Source: Rotaria sordida (taxonomy: Eukaryota; Rotifera; Eurotatoria; Philodinida; Philodinidae). From it: a DNA stretch of 64,000 bases. A program made the translations under genes and the position numbers. The stretch covers positions 1 to 64,000 of the forward strand of contig CAJNOL010000367.1 of the NCBI GenBank assembly GCA_905250125.1. The letters run 5' to 3'. Under the pieces are notes generated by a model. That model saw nothing but the letters and a program-made list of their open reading frames with translations, did not search any database and was not told where the DNA came from. Below are positions 12,901 through 26,636 of the stretch, piece by piece. Every line of letters starts with the position of its first letter. The first letter of the stretch is position 1.

Positions 12901-15338
12901 TGATCTGATAGACTACAAAATAACAAGTAAACACTAATAGAATCTGACATGAAAAAAAGCGAGAAAAATGTAGAGAAAGAAGAAAAAACAAGATCTAAAA
13001 GATGACGAACCGTATGTGACATGAAAGAAGAAACAAATGACCAAAAGACAATAATTGCACTTGTCAGCGGTAATATGGTGTTATCTGTTGATGCTAACAA
13101 TTTAATCAATTAATAATAATATCTTCTAAATTTTTTTTCTCAAAATTAGAAAAAGATCGAAACATATCAACAGTATTAATTAAGCAAAGTATGTTCATTG
13201 GCTTTTGTTTAAATATATTTAGAAACGTCTTTTTTTTTAATCAATCATCTTGACAATTTTCTTTTTCTTTCAGATGAAATCTCACTCTAATACTATCATA
13301 CAATCACAGTCGAATGACTCATAGAATCTATAGCAATAAAATACGCTTATCAGTGAGTCATAAGTTGCAAAACATTTTCGAAGATTCTTGTTCTTATCAA
13401 CCGAACTCATAAAGAGGAACGGACATGCTAGTGAAATTTATTTTTCTCATTCGAGTCGTATTTCCAAGATTATCGTTGATGGCTGGCGACAGTAACTCAA
13501 TAATAGTTACTTTATACCAATAGAAGTTTTCCAATGAAAACAGTTGATTTTTCTCGTATTTCGACAAGACATTAGTGACATGTTACATGAATCAAACAAA
13601 TTTTTTTTTTTTGATTATTTCAGGTATTCTCTGAATTAATATTGAAGGTGAAACAGATGAGAATTAGCAAAATAAAACTCTTATGGTATCTCTCATCCAC
13701 CATTTGTTATTACCATTCTATGGAAATGCCCTACCTATGACGAGAAATAGCATTATGTGTTTATATGGAATATATTTTGGATTAAAATTATATGTACAGT
13801 TCAAAAGAGAATAAAATTCTTTTCATCTACTAATCCTAACGAGATTCTCTTCTCTTATCGAACTTTCAGAGCGTACACACAAATGCATTTTTTTTTGTTA
13901 TTCTCCGCCTATATATTGTTCGTTCTGACTCTGCACTCAAGTGTGTCTTCAGGGATTTTTTTTTTAGCAAAAAACAATTTCATGTATTGTTTATTAACGT
14001 AGACAATAAAAAAAAACAAGTTATAAGAAAAATTCTATGAAAATTTCTTTGTTCTTGCTATGTTTTAATATTACTGACATTCGAAAAAAATATTTTATAT
14101 AAGCAGTATGAAAAAATCACAGATAAAATTTATAAGATTATGATCGGTGTGTTGAAATAATATTGCTATGTGCATCGTATATGATTGAATCTATTAGGTA
14201 ATTACGTTAAGAATATAAAAATATAATATATCTCATTACAATATGCTATTTTTAATAGCAATTTAACAGTAATTTTTTTTTATAATAATCATTATTATAT
14301 ATATGTAATAAATTTTTTGTAAGAAAACCATTAATAATATTAATAAAATGAGTAAAGGAGGCAAAAATTAATATGTGGATTGGCATTAGCTGATTGGCTA
14401 ACTACTATTGAAGGTGTGGTCGTTTTCTATTTGATATAGTTTTTCTTCGTTCTTTTTCTTTCTTCTTACAGATCTTTCTGTAGAGTCCAAAGTCATTGTG
14501 CAGTCTATCGTTTCTCTATTTTTCTTTCTTTCTTTTTCTTCACCCTCTCAGAATCAGCGGCAGCAGCACTGTCGTCATCTTTGTTACTACTCTTTTCACT
14601 CTGTTGCCAATTGTGTGGCACATTATTTTTCATTGCCATATATTGTCGTGTAAACAAGTTTCAAGATAATATTTATAACTTAATTTCTTATCATATATAT
14701 CTTCAATAAAAAAAAAAATTAGAAAAAGGTAAATTAAATATTATTATTATTATTTTATTTTTTTTATTAAATACAACAATAAATTTTGCATGTTTGCATT
14801 GCTTCTAATATGATTTGATAAAAAAAAAAAAAATTATAAATATATAACAGAGAAGAACAAAACAACAAGTGTTAGATTTATCTGGAGGTGTATCAATAGT
14901 AATTATGATTGTTAACTATAGGTCAATAAAAATGATGAAATTGAGTTGTTAATGTTATTTTAAGGATTTTATTCACGCTTCTTCAATGTATAGTACTATA
15001 TATTGTACGATGACGTAGTGATGAATCATTTCTTCATATTCATGATGTGCCTACGTGCTTTTGATTGTTGTGTTATGTGTATATTTCTCTTCGAAGAATC
15101 GGTTAATATATATGTGGCACGAACATATATAATATGTTTTTTTGCTTTCTTTCGTTCTTTTTAACGTTGCTTTGGTAGTACATACCAAAATATTAATGGC
15201 ATTCATATGCTTTTCTAATTTCATCATTAAAATTTCTTTTTTCTGTTGTTCTAGTTTGTGCTCACGTATAAGAATAATATTATTCTTTTTCCATTAACTC
15301 TTATTTATTAACTAATCACTTATATAACAGAAATTAGA
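9915..15338. other. Long AT-rich intergenic region
   Basis: No supported gene. Small GC-richer patches occur at about 10020-10260, 11670-11850 and 12140-12350; the last is rich in CGTA/TACG words and may be degraded repeat. Near 14380-14400 there are two GATTGGC (CCAAT-box-like) motifs. This part probably holds the ACSL promoter and 5' leader. An AG acceptor (TATATAACAG, ending at about 15330) lies 8 bases before the ACSL start codon. Confidence 0.5.
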
Positions 15339-18300
15339 ATGATGAATACAATGGTATCTGATGATAATCTTTCATCTTCTCTACAGACAACATTAGCTGT
15401 TGGCGGTGCACTTGCACTTGTTACGGCTGCAGTTATTCATCGTCATAAAGATAGACTATCTTCATTTCTTGTCAAAGATTTTGCTACTGACGAAATGAAT
15501 CAAGATACTGATTGGCAACGACTTACAATATCAGCACAGGTTAGTAATTTATTTATTTTTATTATAATTTTTAATGATTATAAAAAAAAAAAAAAAAAAC
15601 TTTACGATAAAAATTATTCAAATAAAATTAAAACTAGTCAAATAAAATAGATTTTCATAGAATAGATAATTTAAATATGTAGTTTATTATGAGTGACATA
15701 AGAATTTCTTTTCTTTCCAACATAATTTTGATTATAGTCAACACGAAAATAAGCAAAGTTTATTTAAGTACTTGAAGTATTCAAAGACTATTCAATAATA
15801 AGAAAAAAAAAATACATGACGTATTGTTTCTTTTCATTCGTAAACACACATCAATATCAATAGTCATTCAATATTATTCTTTTCAGGCACAAGGATGCTC
15901 TGAAGCGCGTGTTTCTGCATCACTTGGTTCGCGACCATTAATAACAACAGGCAAATCTCCTGTTGATGATCGTATATACACGACATTTTACGAAGGTTTT
16001 CAAATTGGCAAAGATATTTCAACTAAACACGGTTTATTTTTATTATTATCATTCTATCAATTATATTTTTTTTGTTTTTGTTTTATTAAGGTGATGGAAA
16101 ATGTTTAGGCTATCGAGAAAATCGTGAATCAGAATATCAATGGATATCATATGAAGACGTAAATAAAAAAAGAAAAAGAAAAAGTATTTTTGCATTTGAA
16201 TTATTTATCTTAATCTTTAGGCAGAGCAAATGGCCTCAGAAATTAGTAGTGGACTTATTCAATTAGGTGAAAATCATGGACAAAATACCTTTATTGGTAT
16301 TTATGCAGTTAATAGTGTTGAAGTAAAAATTAATAAATATTGCATGTTTTGATTTTATTTTTTTTCTAATTAAATTTCTAGTGGATGACAACAGCTTTGG
16401 CATGTCATTTTCATAGCATGATATACGTACCACTTTATGATACACTTGGTGAACCTGCAATTATTCATATAATTAATCAAAGTATGTTATTGTTGTTGAT
16501 TTTTGTCAAAATGAAAATTATTCTATTTATTTTTTGATACTATATTTTAATGATTAAAATTTTTAGCTTCACTAAAAACAGTATTTATTGACAAACCTGA
16601 AAATATTCTTGCCCTACTTAAAATTGCTAAACAAGTATCAACATTAAAACGAATAATTCTTACAAAAAAATTACCAAATGATAAAGATTTAGAAATAAGA
16701 AATAAAGCTAAAGAAGTTGGAATTGAAATAATGACATATAATCAATTACGAGTAAGTTAAATAACAAAAACTTCTATTCTTTTTTTTTTTTTTATAAATT
16801 CTATTAATATTTATATTTTCTAGGAACTTGGTCAATCAAAACCAGCTGTACATCATGTAAGAAATCTAAACTCAATGACAAATAAAAGAAAAATAATTTT
16901 TTTCTATTTTAGCCACCTAAACCTGATGATATATTTGAAATTTGTTATACAAGTGGTACAACAGGTTTACCAAAAGGTGCTATATTAACACATAAAAATA
17001 TTGTCTGTTTGATTCAAGCAGCAACGGATTTTTTTGTATGTTGAAGTTTTATTTTTGAGAAAAAAATCGATTGAAAAAGTATGCCTTTTTGTTATTCTAG
17101 AAGCCAATTTTTACTGAATTAGAAACACTTATTTCATATTTACCATTAGCTCATTCATATGAACAAACAATTGAAGTAAATTATTGTCTAATTTATTTAT
17201 TAAATAAATCTTTTATTTATTTTAGCTTTATTGTTTATGTAGTGGTTTTAAAATTGGTTATTATTTAGGTGATGTACGTCAATTATCTGATGATCTTACT
17301 TATTTAAAACCAACATTAATGCCTTGTGTACCTCGACTTCTTAATCGAATGGTAAAAATAAAAACAAAAATAAAACATTAAAATAAAATAAAATAAAACT
17401 TTTATTTTAAGTATGATAATATTCAATCAACAATTCGTCAATTAAATCCAGTAAAACGTTTTTTATTTAATCAAGCTTTATCAGCTAAAGCAGATGATGT
17501 TGATAACCATCGTATTAAACGTCATATGATTTGGGATGGTATTATTTTAAAACGTATTCAACAACGTCTTGGTGGTCGAGTTAAATTAATTGTTAGTGGT
17601 GCTGCACCATTATCACCAACAATTCTTCAATTTCTTAAACGTGTTTGTGGTGCTTATGTTGTTGAAGGTTATGGACAAACAGAATGTTGTGGTATATCAT
17701 CATGTCAAATTCTTGGAGATTCAACAACAGGAAATATTGGTGTACCATTTGCTTGTAATATGATTAAATTAGCTGATGTACCTGATATGCAATATTTTTC
17801 AAAAGATAATGTTGGAGAATTATGTATAAAAGGTGCAAATGTATTTCAAGGATATTATAAAGATGAAGAAAAAACAAGAGAAGCATTAGATAATGAAGGT
17901 TGGTTACATACAGGTGATATTGCTAAATGGGTACCGGTAAGAAAGTTTTTATTAGAAATAATTATTTTGATATATATGATTTATTTTTATTTTTTTTTAG
18001 ACTGGTCAAATACAAATTATTGATCGAAAAAAACATATGTTTAAATTGGCACAAGTATGTTCTAATCCATAGAAGTCTATCATATTTTTACGATCAAATA
18101 GGAAGAATAAGAATCTCTTTACCTTTCAACTATCCTACAATATGGGATGCTGTCTAGTGATAGATTCAATTGCCCGGTATCTTCTCCACCACTATGACTA
18201 GCTGTAACTCTGAACAGAACACCAACCTGAAGCAGAATTCTTGCATTTTCTATACACACTAATTAACTATAAGAGTAGGCGTATGTCACAACGTAGTCAT

Positions 18301-20106
18301 CATGTTATCGGACGAATGATCTGAGACGAATATCCGTTAGTGACTTATTCAGGATCATTCCATGGTTGGTCGTACTAAGGTTTGCACGCAGTATCTTGTG
18401 GATATGTGTCGAATAACGCAGCTAATCAGCCATGGCGATACACTAGAATAGGCATGCACCGAACTCAAGCTCCGGTTCGGTATTCGAGTTTGGAAACCGT
18501 CCAAGTCATTCTGACAGTGTCAAGTGTTTTGATGATTGCTCAAGTGCTTCTTGAGCTACGGAACCATGCTAAAGTTCGGATACTTCTGAATGTCTGTAGC
18601 TCTTCAGTTTTTGAATGATTTATCATAGCCAATTCTGAGATCTTTTCTATTGGCTTACTCTCACTTCGTTTTATTATTTAGTTGAAAGATCAACCCGAAA
18701 CTTCGAATTCAGTACGCATCTGTTATTTCGATATTTTGCAAAGATATTTTTGAATTTTGATATTTTGATATCTACTGAAATTGACTGTAATAATGTCGAC
18801 TTTTAAGAACTCTACTTCTGAAGTTCGATGCTCTTCAAGTGATAAATCACTTTTGAGTTAAATTGTACGTCATTAAGTAAGTCTTATTTCGACTAGAGAT
18901 AACCTAAAACGATTGACATCTTCAAAATTTTGACAAATAAAATTTCCATGAAAAATTTTAATTGTAAAATACTTGAACTCTAAACTGGAAAGTCGATTTC
19001 GAAGGTCATCTTACGAGAAGCATAGGATTTTGTTGAAAAACTTATTAATGATAGAATGTTTTCAAATAATTGGTCGCTTTTTTTTATCGAAAGCTACTAG
19101 ACTATAGATTATTGATCATGAGAAACCTCCTTAGGTCTTTATATGTCGGTTTGCTAGATCCACCAATTTTTCGCTAAAGATCTTTTTTAATCTCTCTAAA
19201 CTATAGAGTAAATCGAATTGTGAATTTATCATGGTCATATTCTGAATCAGCTAGATCAATAACCTTTGTTTCATGAGAAAGTCATTGATCAGTTGAAAAC
19301 ATCCTCTCACAAGATAATCTTAAATTAAGTATAAAGATCCATATACATGAATTATTTTAAGTTTTCTCTTGTATAAACATGATCTATCTACTGAAATAAG
19401 ACTTTCCATAAGAGTTAATCATTATTTGATATGTAAATTCAAAGATTTTTGTTTTTTGATATTAATAGATCGAATTTGTGTTATTTTCTATTTTAGGGTG
19501 AATATGTTGCACCAGAACGTATTGAAAATATTTATATTCAAAGTAAATATATTGCTCAAGTATTTGTTTATGGCAATGGCTACAAGGTAGAATTATTCAC
19601 ATATATATTTTTTTGATTTGTTACGTATGTTTTGATGGTTTTGTATAGAGTTTTACAGTAGCGATTATTGTTCCTGATGCAGATATTCTTGAAAAATATG
19701 CTCGTGAACAGAATATCTCTGGTGATATAGTAGAATTATGTAAGAAAAAAGTAAGATGATTCGTTTATTTTGGTTTTTCTTTATTATTTTAAGTGATTTT
19801 GGTTTTTGATTTTAGGAAATTAAAGAATTGATATTTAATGATATAAAAAAATTAGAAAAAGAAAATTCATTAAAAGGTTTTGAAATGGTATGTTTATATT
19901 TATTCATTTTGTATTTAATTAGAGAAAATTTTTATTTTTTTTTTTATTTTATTCTTGTATTTGAATAGGTAAAAGATATTTATCTACAGCCTGAATTATT
20001 TACTATAGAAAATAATCTTTTAACACCAACAATGAAAACTAAACGACCTGAATTGGGAAAATATTTTGAAAAAGAAATTGAAGAAATGTATAAAAATATT
20101 GATTAA
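15339..20106 (+). CDS. ACSL: Long-chain fatty acid-CoA ligase (ACSL1/5/6 type)
   Basis: Sixteen exons join in frame to 712 aa (human ACSL1 698): 15339-15539, 15887-16031, 16091-16158, 16221-16322, 16382-16481, 16567-16751, 16824-16856, 16913-17035, 17101-17175, 17226-17351, 17412-17936, 18001-18054, 19497-19586, 19649-19750, 19816-19887, 19969-20106. The N-terminus has a hydrophobic membrane anchor ([16 protein letters not shown]). The AMP-binding P-loop is [12 protein letters not shown]; later motifs are [22 protein letters not shown] and [20 protein letters not shown]. The enzyme activates long-chain fatty acids with ATP and CoA on the ER or outer mitochondrial membrane. All junctions are GT-AG. 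Most introns are 50-80 bp; intron 1 is 347 bp and intron 12 is 1.44 kb. Either ATG at 15339 or 15342 could start it. Confidence 0.95.
18055..19496 (+). other. Oversized ACSL intron, probable insertion
   Basis: This 1442-bp intron sits in a gene whose other introns are mostly under 100 bp. Positions 18150-18620 are visibly less AT-rich and include a self-complementary patch (CCGAACTCAAGCTCCGGTTCGG at about 18460). That suggests a decayed inserted element, but I could not define its ends. Confidence 0.4.
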
Positions 20107-22036
20107 TTTATTTAATTTATTTAGAAATTTAATCATCACATAGTTTGTTTGTTTTTTCTCTCATTCTCTGAGTCAGATCTTCATATTCGGAGAATGTTAA
20201 TCTCTTATATACGTTTCACATTTAAGATATCTTTTCATTTATATTGATCTATTTTGTGTTTGTATTTTGTTTTTGTTTTTGTTTGGTCTAATTCTTTCTG
20301 ATGAATTTACTATTTATGCACTACCCTTTTCTTAGATGTGTTTTTCTTTTTCTATTGGAAAGGATTAAATAGTGAGCTGTATAGCTTCTATTGTTATTAT
20401 TTTATTTTGTCCACTGTGTATGTGTATCCGTTTTTTCTCACAAATTTAAAATGTATTTCATTACAAACGGAAATGAGCGGCAAAAAAAAAAGTATAAATG
20501 CATTTTTCAAATTAAAATAAACATTCGAATAAATTTATTACGGCAATATTTATATAATCTTTTGAAAATCAGTAGAATGATACTAATTCTTTATTTATCA
20601 ATAGAAGAAAAATTTAATAAATTTGAATTTCGCTTTCAAAAAATATATAGTAATTGTAGGGGAGTAGATCCCAATACTAGGAGGTGTATAAGAAAATATT
20701 TTATAGAAGTAGTAGAGTATTTTAAAAAATCTTGGTAGTTTTTACAGAGTAATAACAAATAATTTTCAATTATTGAGAGAGTGTACCCTCCCGTTCACTT
20801 TCGCAGCTCCTGAGAGTTTGGTTAGTTAGTTAGTCTCATTACAATACTACTAGAGAACATTGCCTACGAAATGTCCATTTTTTTATGATTAGTGATTTAG
20901 CGATTAATGCACTACAGTCGATATTAAACTGAAAGAAAAGCCCTATGTGATATCTAATACTTCTCATAATTGAATCTTTTACTTCAAAAACCATTTTCGA
21001 TAGATGTGATGGTTTTATTTGTCTAACAAGGGAAGGTTCCCAAGTGATTCCTTACTTTTAAGTCGGAACTATATGCATCATATAGATCCTAATGAGTTAT
21101 GATTACTCTAAAAAGAGTTCGTGCTGATAGCTTATCACTATTAAGATACTTCATTTTTATGGGTTTTTTTAATCACGGTGCCGTGGTTCTCTTCATGAAC
21201 ATTAGAACAACAAAGTTCAAAATTTCGATTCGAAACTTGGTATAGTGGCAAGCCTCAATGAGAATAGTTTATTATAAAGGTTTCAGATCTTCTGATTGCT
21301 CCTCTTCTGAAATGAAAGCAGCCTCGAATTCTGTCAATGAGTAAGAGCAATGTGCAGGTATGCTTTTCCATAACTGTATCTTAAGATAGGGACAACCAAG
21401 ATATCTAAAACTTTTACAATAAACTATCCTAATTGGGATCTGTCACTATACAAAGTTTCGAGTCGAAATTCTAAACTTTGTTGTTCCGATGTTCCTGAGG
21501 GAACCACGGCACTGTACTTAAAAAATACCATAAAAATGAAGTATCTTAGTAGTAATAAGCTATCAGTCCGAACTCTTTTCAGAGTAATCATAAGGTATTG
21601 AATCTGCCGCAAGATAGGAATATTCTTCTTTCTATAGATTTTCTTTATTAGAATAATCTTATGACTTTCATGAAATTTGTTTCAAAAGAATAATTATAGT
21701 TTTGTCTTCATTGGTATATTGTTTTTCCTTGAAAAACAAAATGTTCTTGTTGTTTTTTTTTTCTCAAATTTCGCTTTCAAATGAATAATCTTCATTTACT
21801 ATCTATTTCAAAAAGAAATCAAAAGAATATCACAAACTTCAATTCTTATTAATCTCCTTCTTATACATTTTAATCATTGTTTTTTTTGCAATTCATATCC
21901 AATATTTTGAATATAGAATATCAAAGTTAATCTTTTACATTGCACAGGTGTATAGAAAAGTTTCAAAAGTACTTATATACATCAATAATAAAAAGAAATC
22001 AAAACTATTCGATTGGAATACAGAAAAAAAAAGTCG
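20107..22036. other. Intergenic region carrying a foldback element
   Basis: Apart from the foldback at about 21080-21610, this contains AT-rich sequence. A 115-codon frame at 20391-20738 shows no family resemblance. I see no gene. Confidence 0.5.
21080..21610. mobile_element. Foldback element, ~170-bp arms
   Basis: The segment 21090-21255 is inverted, imperfectly, at 21440-21606. Paired blocks include TTATGATTACTCT...AGAGTTCG, GATAGCTTAT, TAAGATACTTCATTTTTATGG and GTGCCGTGGTTC, which returns as GAACCACGGCAC. The loop is about 180 bp. There is no transposase, so it is probably a MITE or foldback. Confidence 0.75.
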
Positions 22037-22717
22037 ATGAGAATGTTGTTCGTTCTTACTATAATTGCAACGATATTCATTGCAAATAATGTTGTCAATT
22101 CAGCTGAATGTCGAACAGTAAAACAAGGTGCACATTATTCATCAATGATTCCATTTCATGGTTTAAAATCTAATACAACTATTTCAACACGTATTCAATT
22201 TACGACTAGTTCAGCTCGTTATTTATTTCCACCAACAGAATCTAAAGGAGAGTTATGTACAATATCATGGAATAAATTATGGGGAGCTGGTCGATGTGGT
22301 TATTTGACAAGTAATCATAAAGATTCAGATCGATTTGTATTTCGTCGTGTTGGAAATTGTCTTCGTTATGAATCTGGATATGTTATTGGTGAGAATGATA
22401 ATTGTCCTGATTCAAATTTAATTGAAATAGCTGCATATGCATATGATAATAGTCTTAAACCATTTGAAAGAGAAGGTACATTATTAAAAGAATTTTCAAC
22501 TCGTTTACAAATTGATATTTGGTATAAAGTTACACTTATATTTGAAGAAATTAAAACAATATATCAATTATTTGATAATAATGATCAACTTCTTGAAACT
22601 CAAGAAATTGATCATCGTCAATGTAAAGATTTTAATCTTGGTATGATGCAAGATTTATATTTTGGTGGACAATGTCCTGCACCACAAGCTGTTTCTGTTT
22701 GTTATGATAAAGCATAA
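22037..22717 (+). CDS. Small secreted cysteine-containing protein
   Basis: Single exon, 226 aa. The frame is open upstream, but the first ATG is at 22037, giving a signal peptide MRMLFVLTIIATIFIANNVVNSA followed by a mature chain starting AECRTVK. The mature protein has seven or more cysteines (ECR, LCTISW, GRCGY, NCLRY, NCPDS, QCKDF, QCPAP, VCYDKA), consistent with disulfides. Alternating strands, WYKVTLIFEE and a C-terminal YFGGQC resemble the beta-sandwich of ConA-like or laminarin-binding folds, but I cannot name a family. It is likely extracellular. Lack of introns contrasts with the housekeeping neighbours and is compatible with recent or horizontal acquisition; that is speculation. Confidence 0.8.
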   Translation: MRMLFVLTIIATIFIANNVVNSAECRTVKQGAHYSSMIPFHGLKSNTTISTRIQFTTSSARYLFPPTESKGELCTISWNKLWGAGRCGYLTSNHKDSDRFVFRRVGNCLRYESGYVIGENDNCPDSNLIEIAAYAYDNSLKPFEREGTLLKEFSTRLQIDIWYKVTLIFEEIKTIYQLFDNNDQLLETQEIDHRQCKDFNLGMMQDLYFGGQCPAPQAVSVCYDKA

Positions 22718-25613
22718 TGAAAAAAAGAAATATAATAAAAATGGATATCATTAAATTTAACATATTGTTCTCAAATAAATTCAGAAATGTTGAAATTTTT
22801 CATAGTTCAATAATAATATTGAAGAATTATTACGACGTCTTCTTTTTTTTTTTTCAAGAAAACATTTACTCTCAAAAAAAAACAAAAAGACAATTCATAC
22901 ACTGAATTTGTAAACTATGCTTGTTGGTAAGAAGTACTTCGTAGAAATCAAGATATTGAATCAAAAAAGTCATTGAAAAAAAAAAACTTTTGTAATTTCA
23001 AGCCTATTGAACTGGATGGCATTTAAGTTTTACTATGCTGGAAACAGGATTTCTTTTTTATTAGTGTAAATCGGAGGAGTTATGTTTTGATCAATCATAT
23101 TGTTTGACTCTCTGTTTTTTGTTTTCCACATCGATTCAATAGAATCTTTCCGATTTATTTGACTTTCTTCATAATGGTACATGTTTTGATCATTGAAGAT
23201 AATTTGAATTTTGCGATGAATTATTCGGGTATTCATTATCATCAGTTTCAATTGAGTTTTCCCTCGCCAACTTACGTTTACTACATTCTGCTTTTGACGT
23301 AATTGGTTTGGGACTGAAAAATTTAAATATTGTACTAGGAATATGATTGTAAATTTCTATAATTTTTTTTTACGAACTATAGGAGGTAATAAAGGCAATA
23401 ATTTGTCGAGTTTAGAAGAAGCCAAAGCGATTTTAATTGATAATATATTTTTCCTACTATAATTCCAATTTTGAAAATTAAGATGACTGTTCTATTTTGA
23501 TAGTTTGCATAATCTTTGAAAATGAATTTCAGACTATAGTCAAAATAATTCTAGTTCCACTTGAGGATGACTTTGTGTAATATCCTGTGGTGCTTCATAC
23601 TTAAATGAAAGGATCAAACTAGAAATATGAGATGTATATAAATAAATATATGATACTAATACTTGGATTTTCCCCATTGTCTGCTTTATGTGATTCTCAG
23701 TAGAGTTTTGAAAGCTTCTACTCTCAAAAAAAGTTCGTTTTTTGTCAGAAAATATTGAAATTAAGATAAATGCATCGGAGAATAGCTTAAGATTGAATCT
23801 TTTACAAACAATCATTTTTTCAACAATTTTCGATGATTTCCATCACTTTCTGCTTGAAGAATATGCTGTTGCTCTGAAAATATATCCGAGTTATTCTTCC
23901 TCTATCCCTTCCTATGACGATGTGAGGGAACCCCAAAATCTTGACTTAAAACTTACACTCACTGTCTTTTTCTTTAAAATACATAATGTGCGTTTCACAA
24001 AAGTATAAAATCATCTATTGTAAGAAGAAATTAGATTCTTTAGAGAAAAAGTCATAAAATAATAGCAAAATTGTCATTGAAAGATACATCATGTTTAATT
24101 CTTAAAACTACACGCTATATTAAGTTTTATTTGACACATTTTTGTTTGATGACATACATATCCACTCTGTTGTTGGGACTGCAATAAGCTTCTTTTTTCA
24201 CTCCTACTATTTATAGCGTAACAAAGATAAAGAGTTTAAGAGACATAATCGTTTTTGATGTCACATATAAGAATTTTCTACAGACAAAGAATTCCTAGAA
24301 ATTGATGCTATTCAAACAACTTTTACCTTCTTCGATAAGGTATGCTTTAATATCCGAAATTTTCATCAGTTCGATTATAACATAGCATTGGCAAATCAAA
24401 AGCTTTTAGAAATATTGAAAATTACATCATTTTGGGAGCTACCGAACAATTTGGAACATAAATGCTTGAAATTTTCTTTTTTTTTCGAATGCTGAACACT
24501 GCTGTCTTCGATGCTTGAACAAGACAGTAAAGGATCACCTATCTGTGTATTTTCTGACTCTCTGATCTCGAGATCATTGGAACCGAAAATGATAATTTTC
24601 GATGCATATGTTTAGTAAGTAAGAAAAAAAGAAAATTACAAAGGACTAAATAAATGCGATGCGAGGTGATCTCAGATTTCAGCAATGGAGTTCGAATTAA
24701 CAGAAGAATGATGAACAGTTTCACCTATAGTCGATCCTGTCCGGTCGTAGATTTTCATTATCACGGGTAAAAGATGGAGGCCAAATCGTCAAAATTGCCG
24801 TTTTGTAGAACTTACTGAAGATTCAAAAACGTTTATATCATCTTGTGATATATTTCGAACGAATTTCTAGCAATTCGCCATTCTTCAGAACACAGCATCA
24901 TACAGTCCAGATTTCATTGTAGTAAATCAGCATGCAATGTATGGATGCCAAGTGTGTATGTAACTGACTACATAAATGCTGAGCAGTATGCCAAAAGCAT
25001 CAAGTCTTTGCTAGGCTCGATAGTTTTTTTTATTTATTTATCATATGGTTAGAAAAAAAATCTATCTATACTTTTTAAAAAAGATATTATTCTATTGTGG
25101 AGAAAATCAATAGTGGCAAAGCACAATAAACATGGATTCGTATTCAGAGCTTTTTTCTGTATCGCTACATTAAAAAAAACCGTTGTTCGAATATGTCAAA
25201 AAAACAAAGTTTGCTTGAATTTCAAATCATCGCGACGTTACGTATACGTTCTTAACAATATTTTATCAATCTAACTGACTGCAATTATGAGCGACATCAA
25301 TATCATAATGGACATTCATTGAATCAAATTATGATTCTTCTTTGTCGGAAAAAAATTCTATTATGGACTGACATCTATCGATTATCTTGATTAGTTTATG
25401 TTCAAAATAGCTGTACTTTGTTCTCTGACTAGGAATAGAAAAAAGAAAATCATGTCATTATTTTATTTTCTAATAAAACAAAGACTAACCACAAAAAAAA
25501 TTTTTTTTTTTAGATAAATTTAAATATATAAATATATTTTTTTCTTTTGATTGGTGTACAAAAAAAAAAAACTTAAATTTGATTTTATTTTCTTTTAACA
25601 AAAAAAAAGAAGA
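22718..25613. other. Intergenic, no gene supported
   Basis: Contains several 60-90-codon frames on both strands (for example 23742-24008 + and 24539-24724 -) with no splice context or recognisable motifs. 24720-25010 is somewhat less AT-rich. I see no RNA gene. Confidence 0.5.
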
Positions 25614-26369
25614 ATGTCTAAGAATGATCTTTCAGCAAAAGATGAAGCATTATTAATACTTGAATATCTTGAAAATGAACAAATGTCAAAAACATTTTTA
25701 AATTTTCTTGATGAAAGTAAACATCTCAGTCAACTTCGTTCAAATCTTTATGCTAATTATGAAAAATCTCAACAAATAAATACAAATGAAAATAATGATG
25801 ATGAAGTTAATGAATTTCAAACATTTTTTAATTTATCAAAACAAATTGTTTCACAATTAAATAATAATAACAACTCACAAAATGATCAAATATCATTTTT
25901 ATTAAATAAAAGTTCTCATGATTTAAATTTTGATGATGATTTTTTAAATGATTTAGTTAGTCAAACACCACCAATGGATTATCAAAATTATTTACCTGAT
26001 ACACCAATACCATCAGTATTACCATCAATAATTAATAATGAAAATGATGATTTCAATTCTATAGAACAATTATTTGCTATACAACATGCTACACCATCAG
26101 AACAACAACAACAACAAATCGTACAATCTATATCTGATACATCATCACAATTAACATTAACAGTACCATATACAAAATGTATTGTTGTTACACAAGATTT
26201 TCTTCAATCAATGTATAATCAACAATCAACGACAATAACAAATAATACTAATAATAGTATAAATTATATTCATAGACCAAAACGTCGTAAACGAAAATTA
26301 AAAATTGGAAAAGAAAATTATTATCAACAAAGAAAAATTATGCCAAGAGCATCACCGAATCATCATTAA
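25614..26369 (+). CDS. LisH-like N-terminus, Asn/Gln-rich protein, 251 aa
   Basis: Single exon. Residues about 8-40 (DEALLILEYLENEQMSKTF then LNFLDES) match the LisH dimerisation pattern: paired amphipathic helices with the L-x2-YL-x4 motif. The rest is Asn/Gln/Ser-rich and probably disordered, ending in a very basic stretch (RPKRRKRKLKIGKENYYQQR), a likely nuclear localisation signal. NPAT-type LisH proteins have a comparable layout, but similarity outside the LisH pattern is too weak to claim orthology. A T-rich tract and A-run, not a clean AG acceptor, precede the ATG. The stop is about 270 bp upstream of ETFDH on the same strand. Confidence 0.7.
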   Translation: MSKNDLSAKDEALLILEYLENEQMSKTFLNFLDESKHLSQLRSNLYANYEKSQQINTNENNDDEVNEFQTFFNLSKQIVSQLNNNNNSQNDQISFLLNKSSHDLNFDDDFLNDLVSQTPPMDYQNYLPDTPIPSVLPSIINNENDDFNSIEQLFAIQHATPSEQQQQQIVQSISDTSSQLTLTVPYTKCIVVTQDFLQSMYNQQSTTITNNTNNSINYIHRPKRRKRKLKIGKENYYQQRKIMPRASPNHH

Positions 26370-26636
26370 AAGAATAACTTAAATAGTTTTTCTTTCAATT
26401 CATTTTTTTTTACATATTTGTAAACTTTCCTATGTTATCTTTTGTTCAATCAAAAAACTGCAGATATAACTTTTTTCTTCTTTTTTTTTTGTGTGTGTGT
26501 GTGTGTGCGTCTTTATTTTGGATATTGACTATTATATTGCACGTTCAGATAAGATTGAGAACATAAAGGAATACATATGTTTTGTTATTATGTTTGTTTT
26601 TAAAAGTTATTGATAGATATTTTTTGTTTACCATAA

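Noticed and set aside
22013-22036. Upstream extension of the secreted protein
   Set aside because: That frame begins at TTG and would put a lysine-rich segment before the signal peptide; the ATG at 22037 is better.
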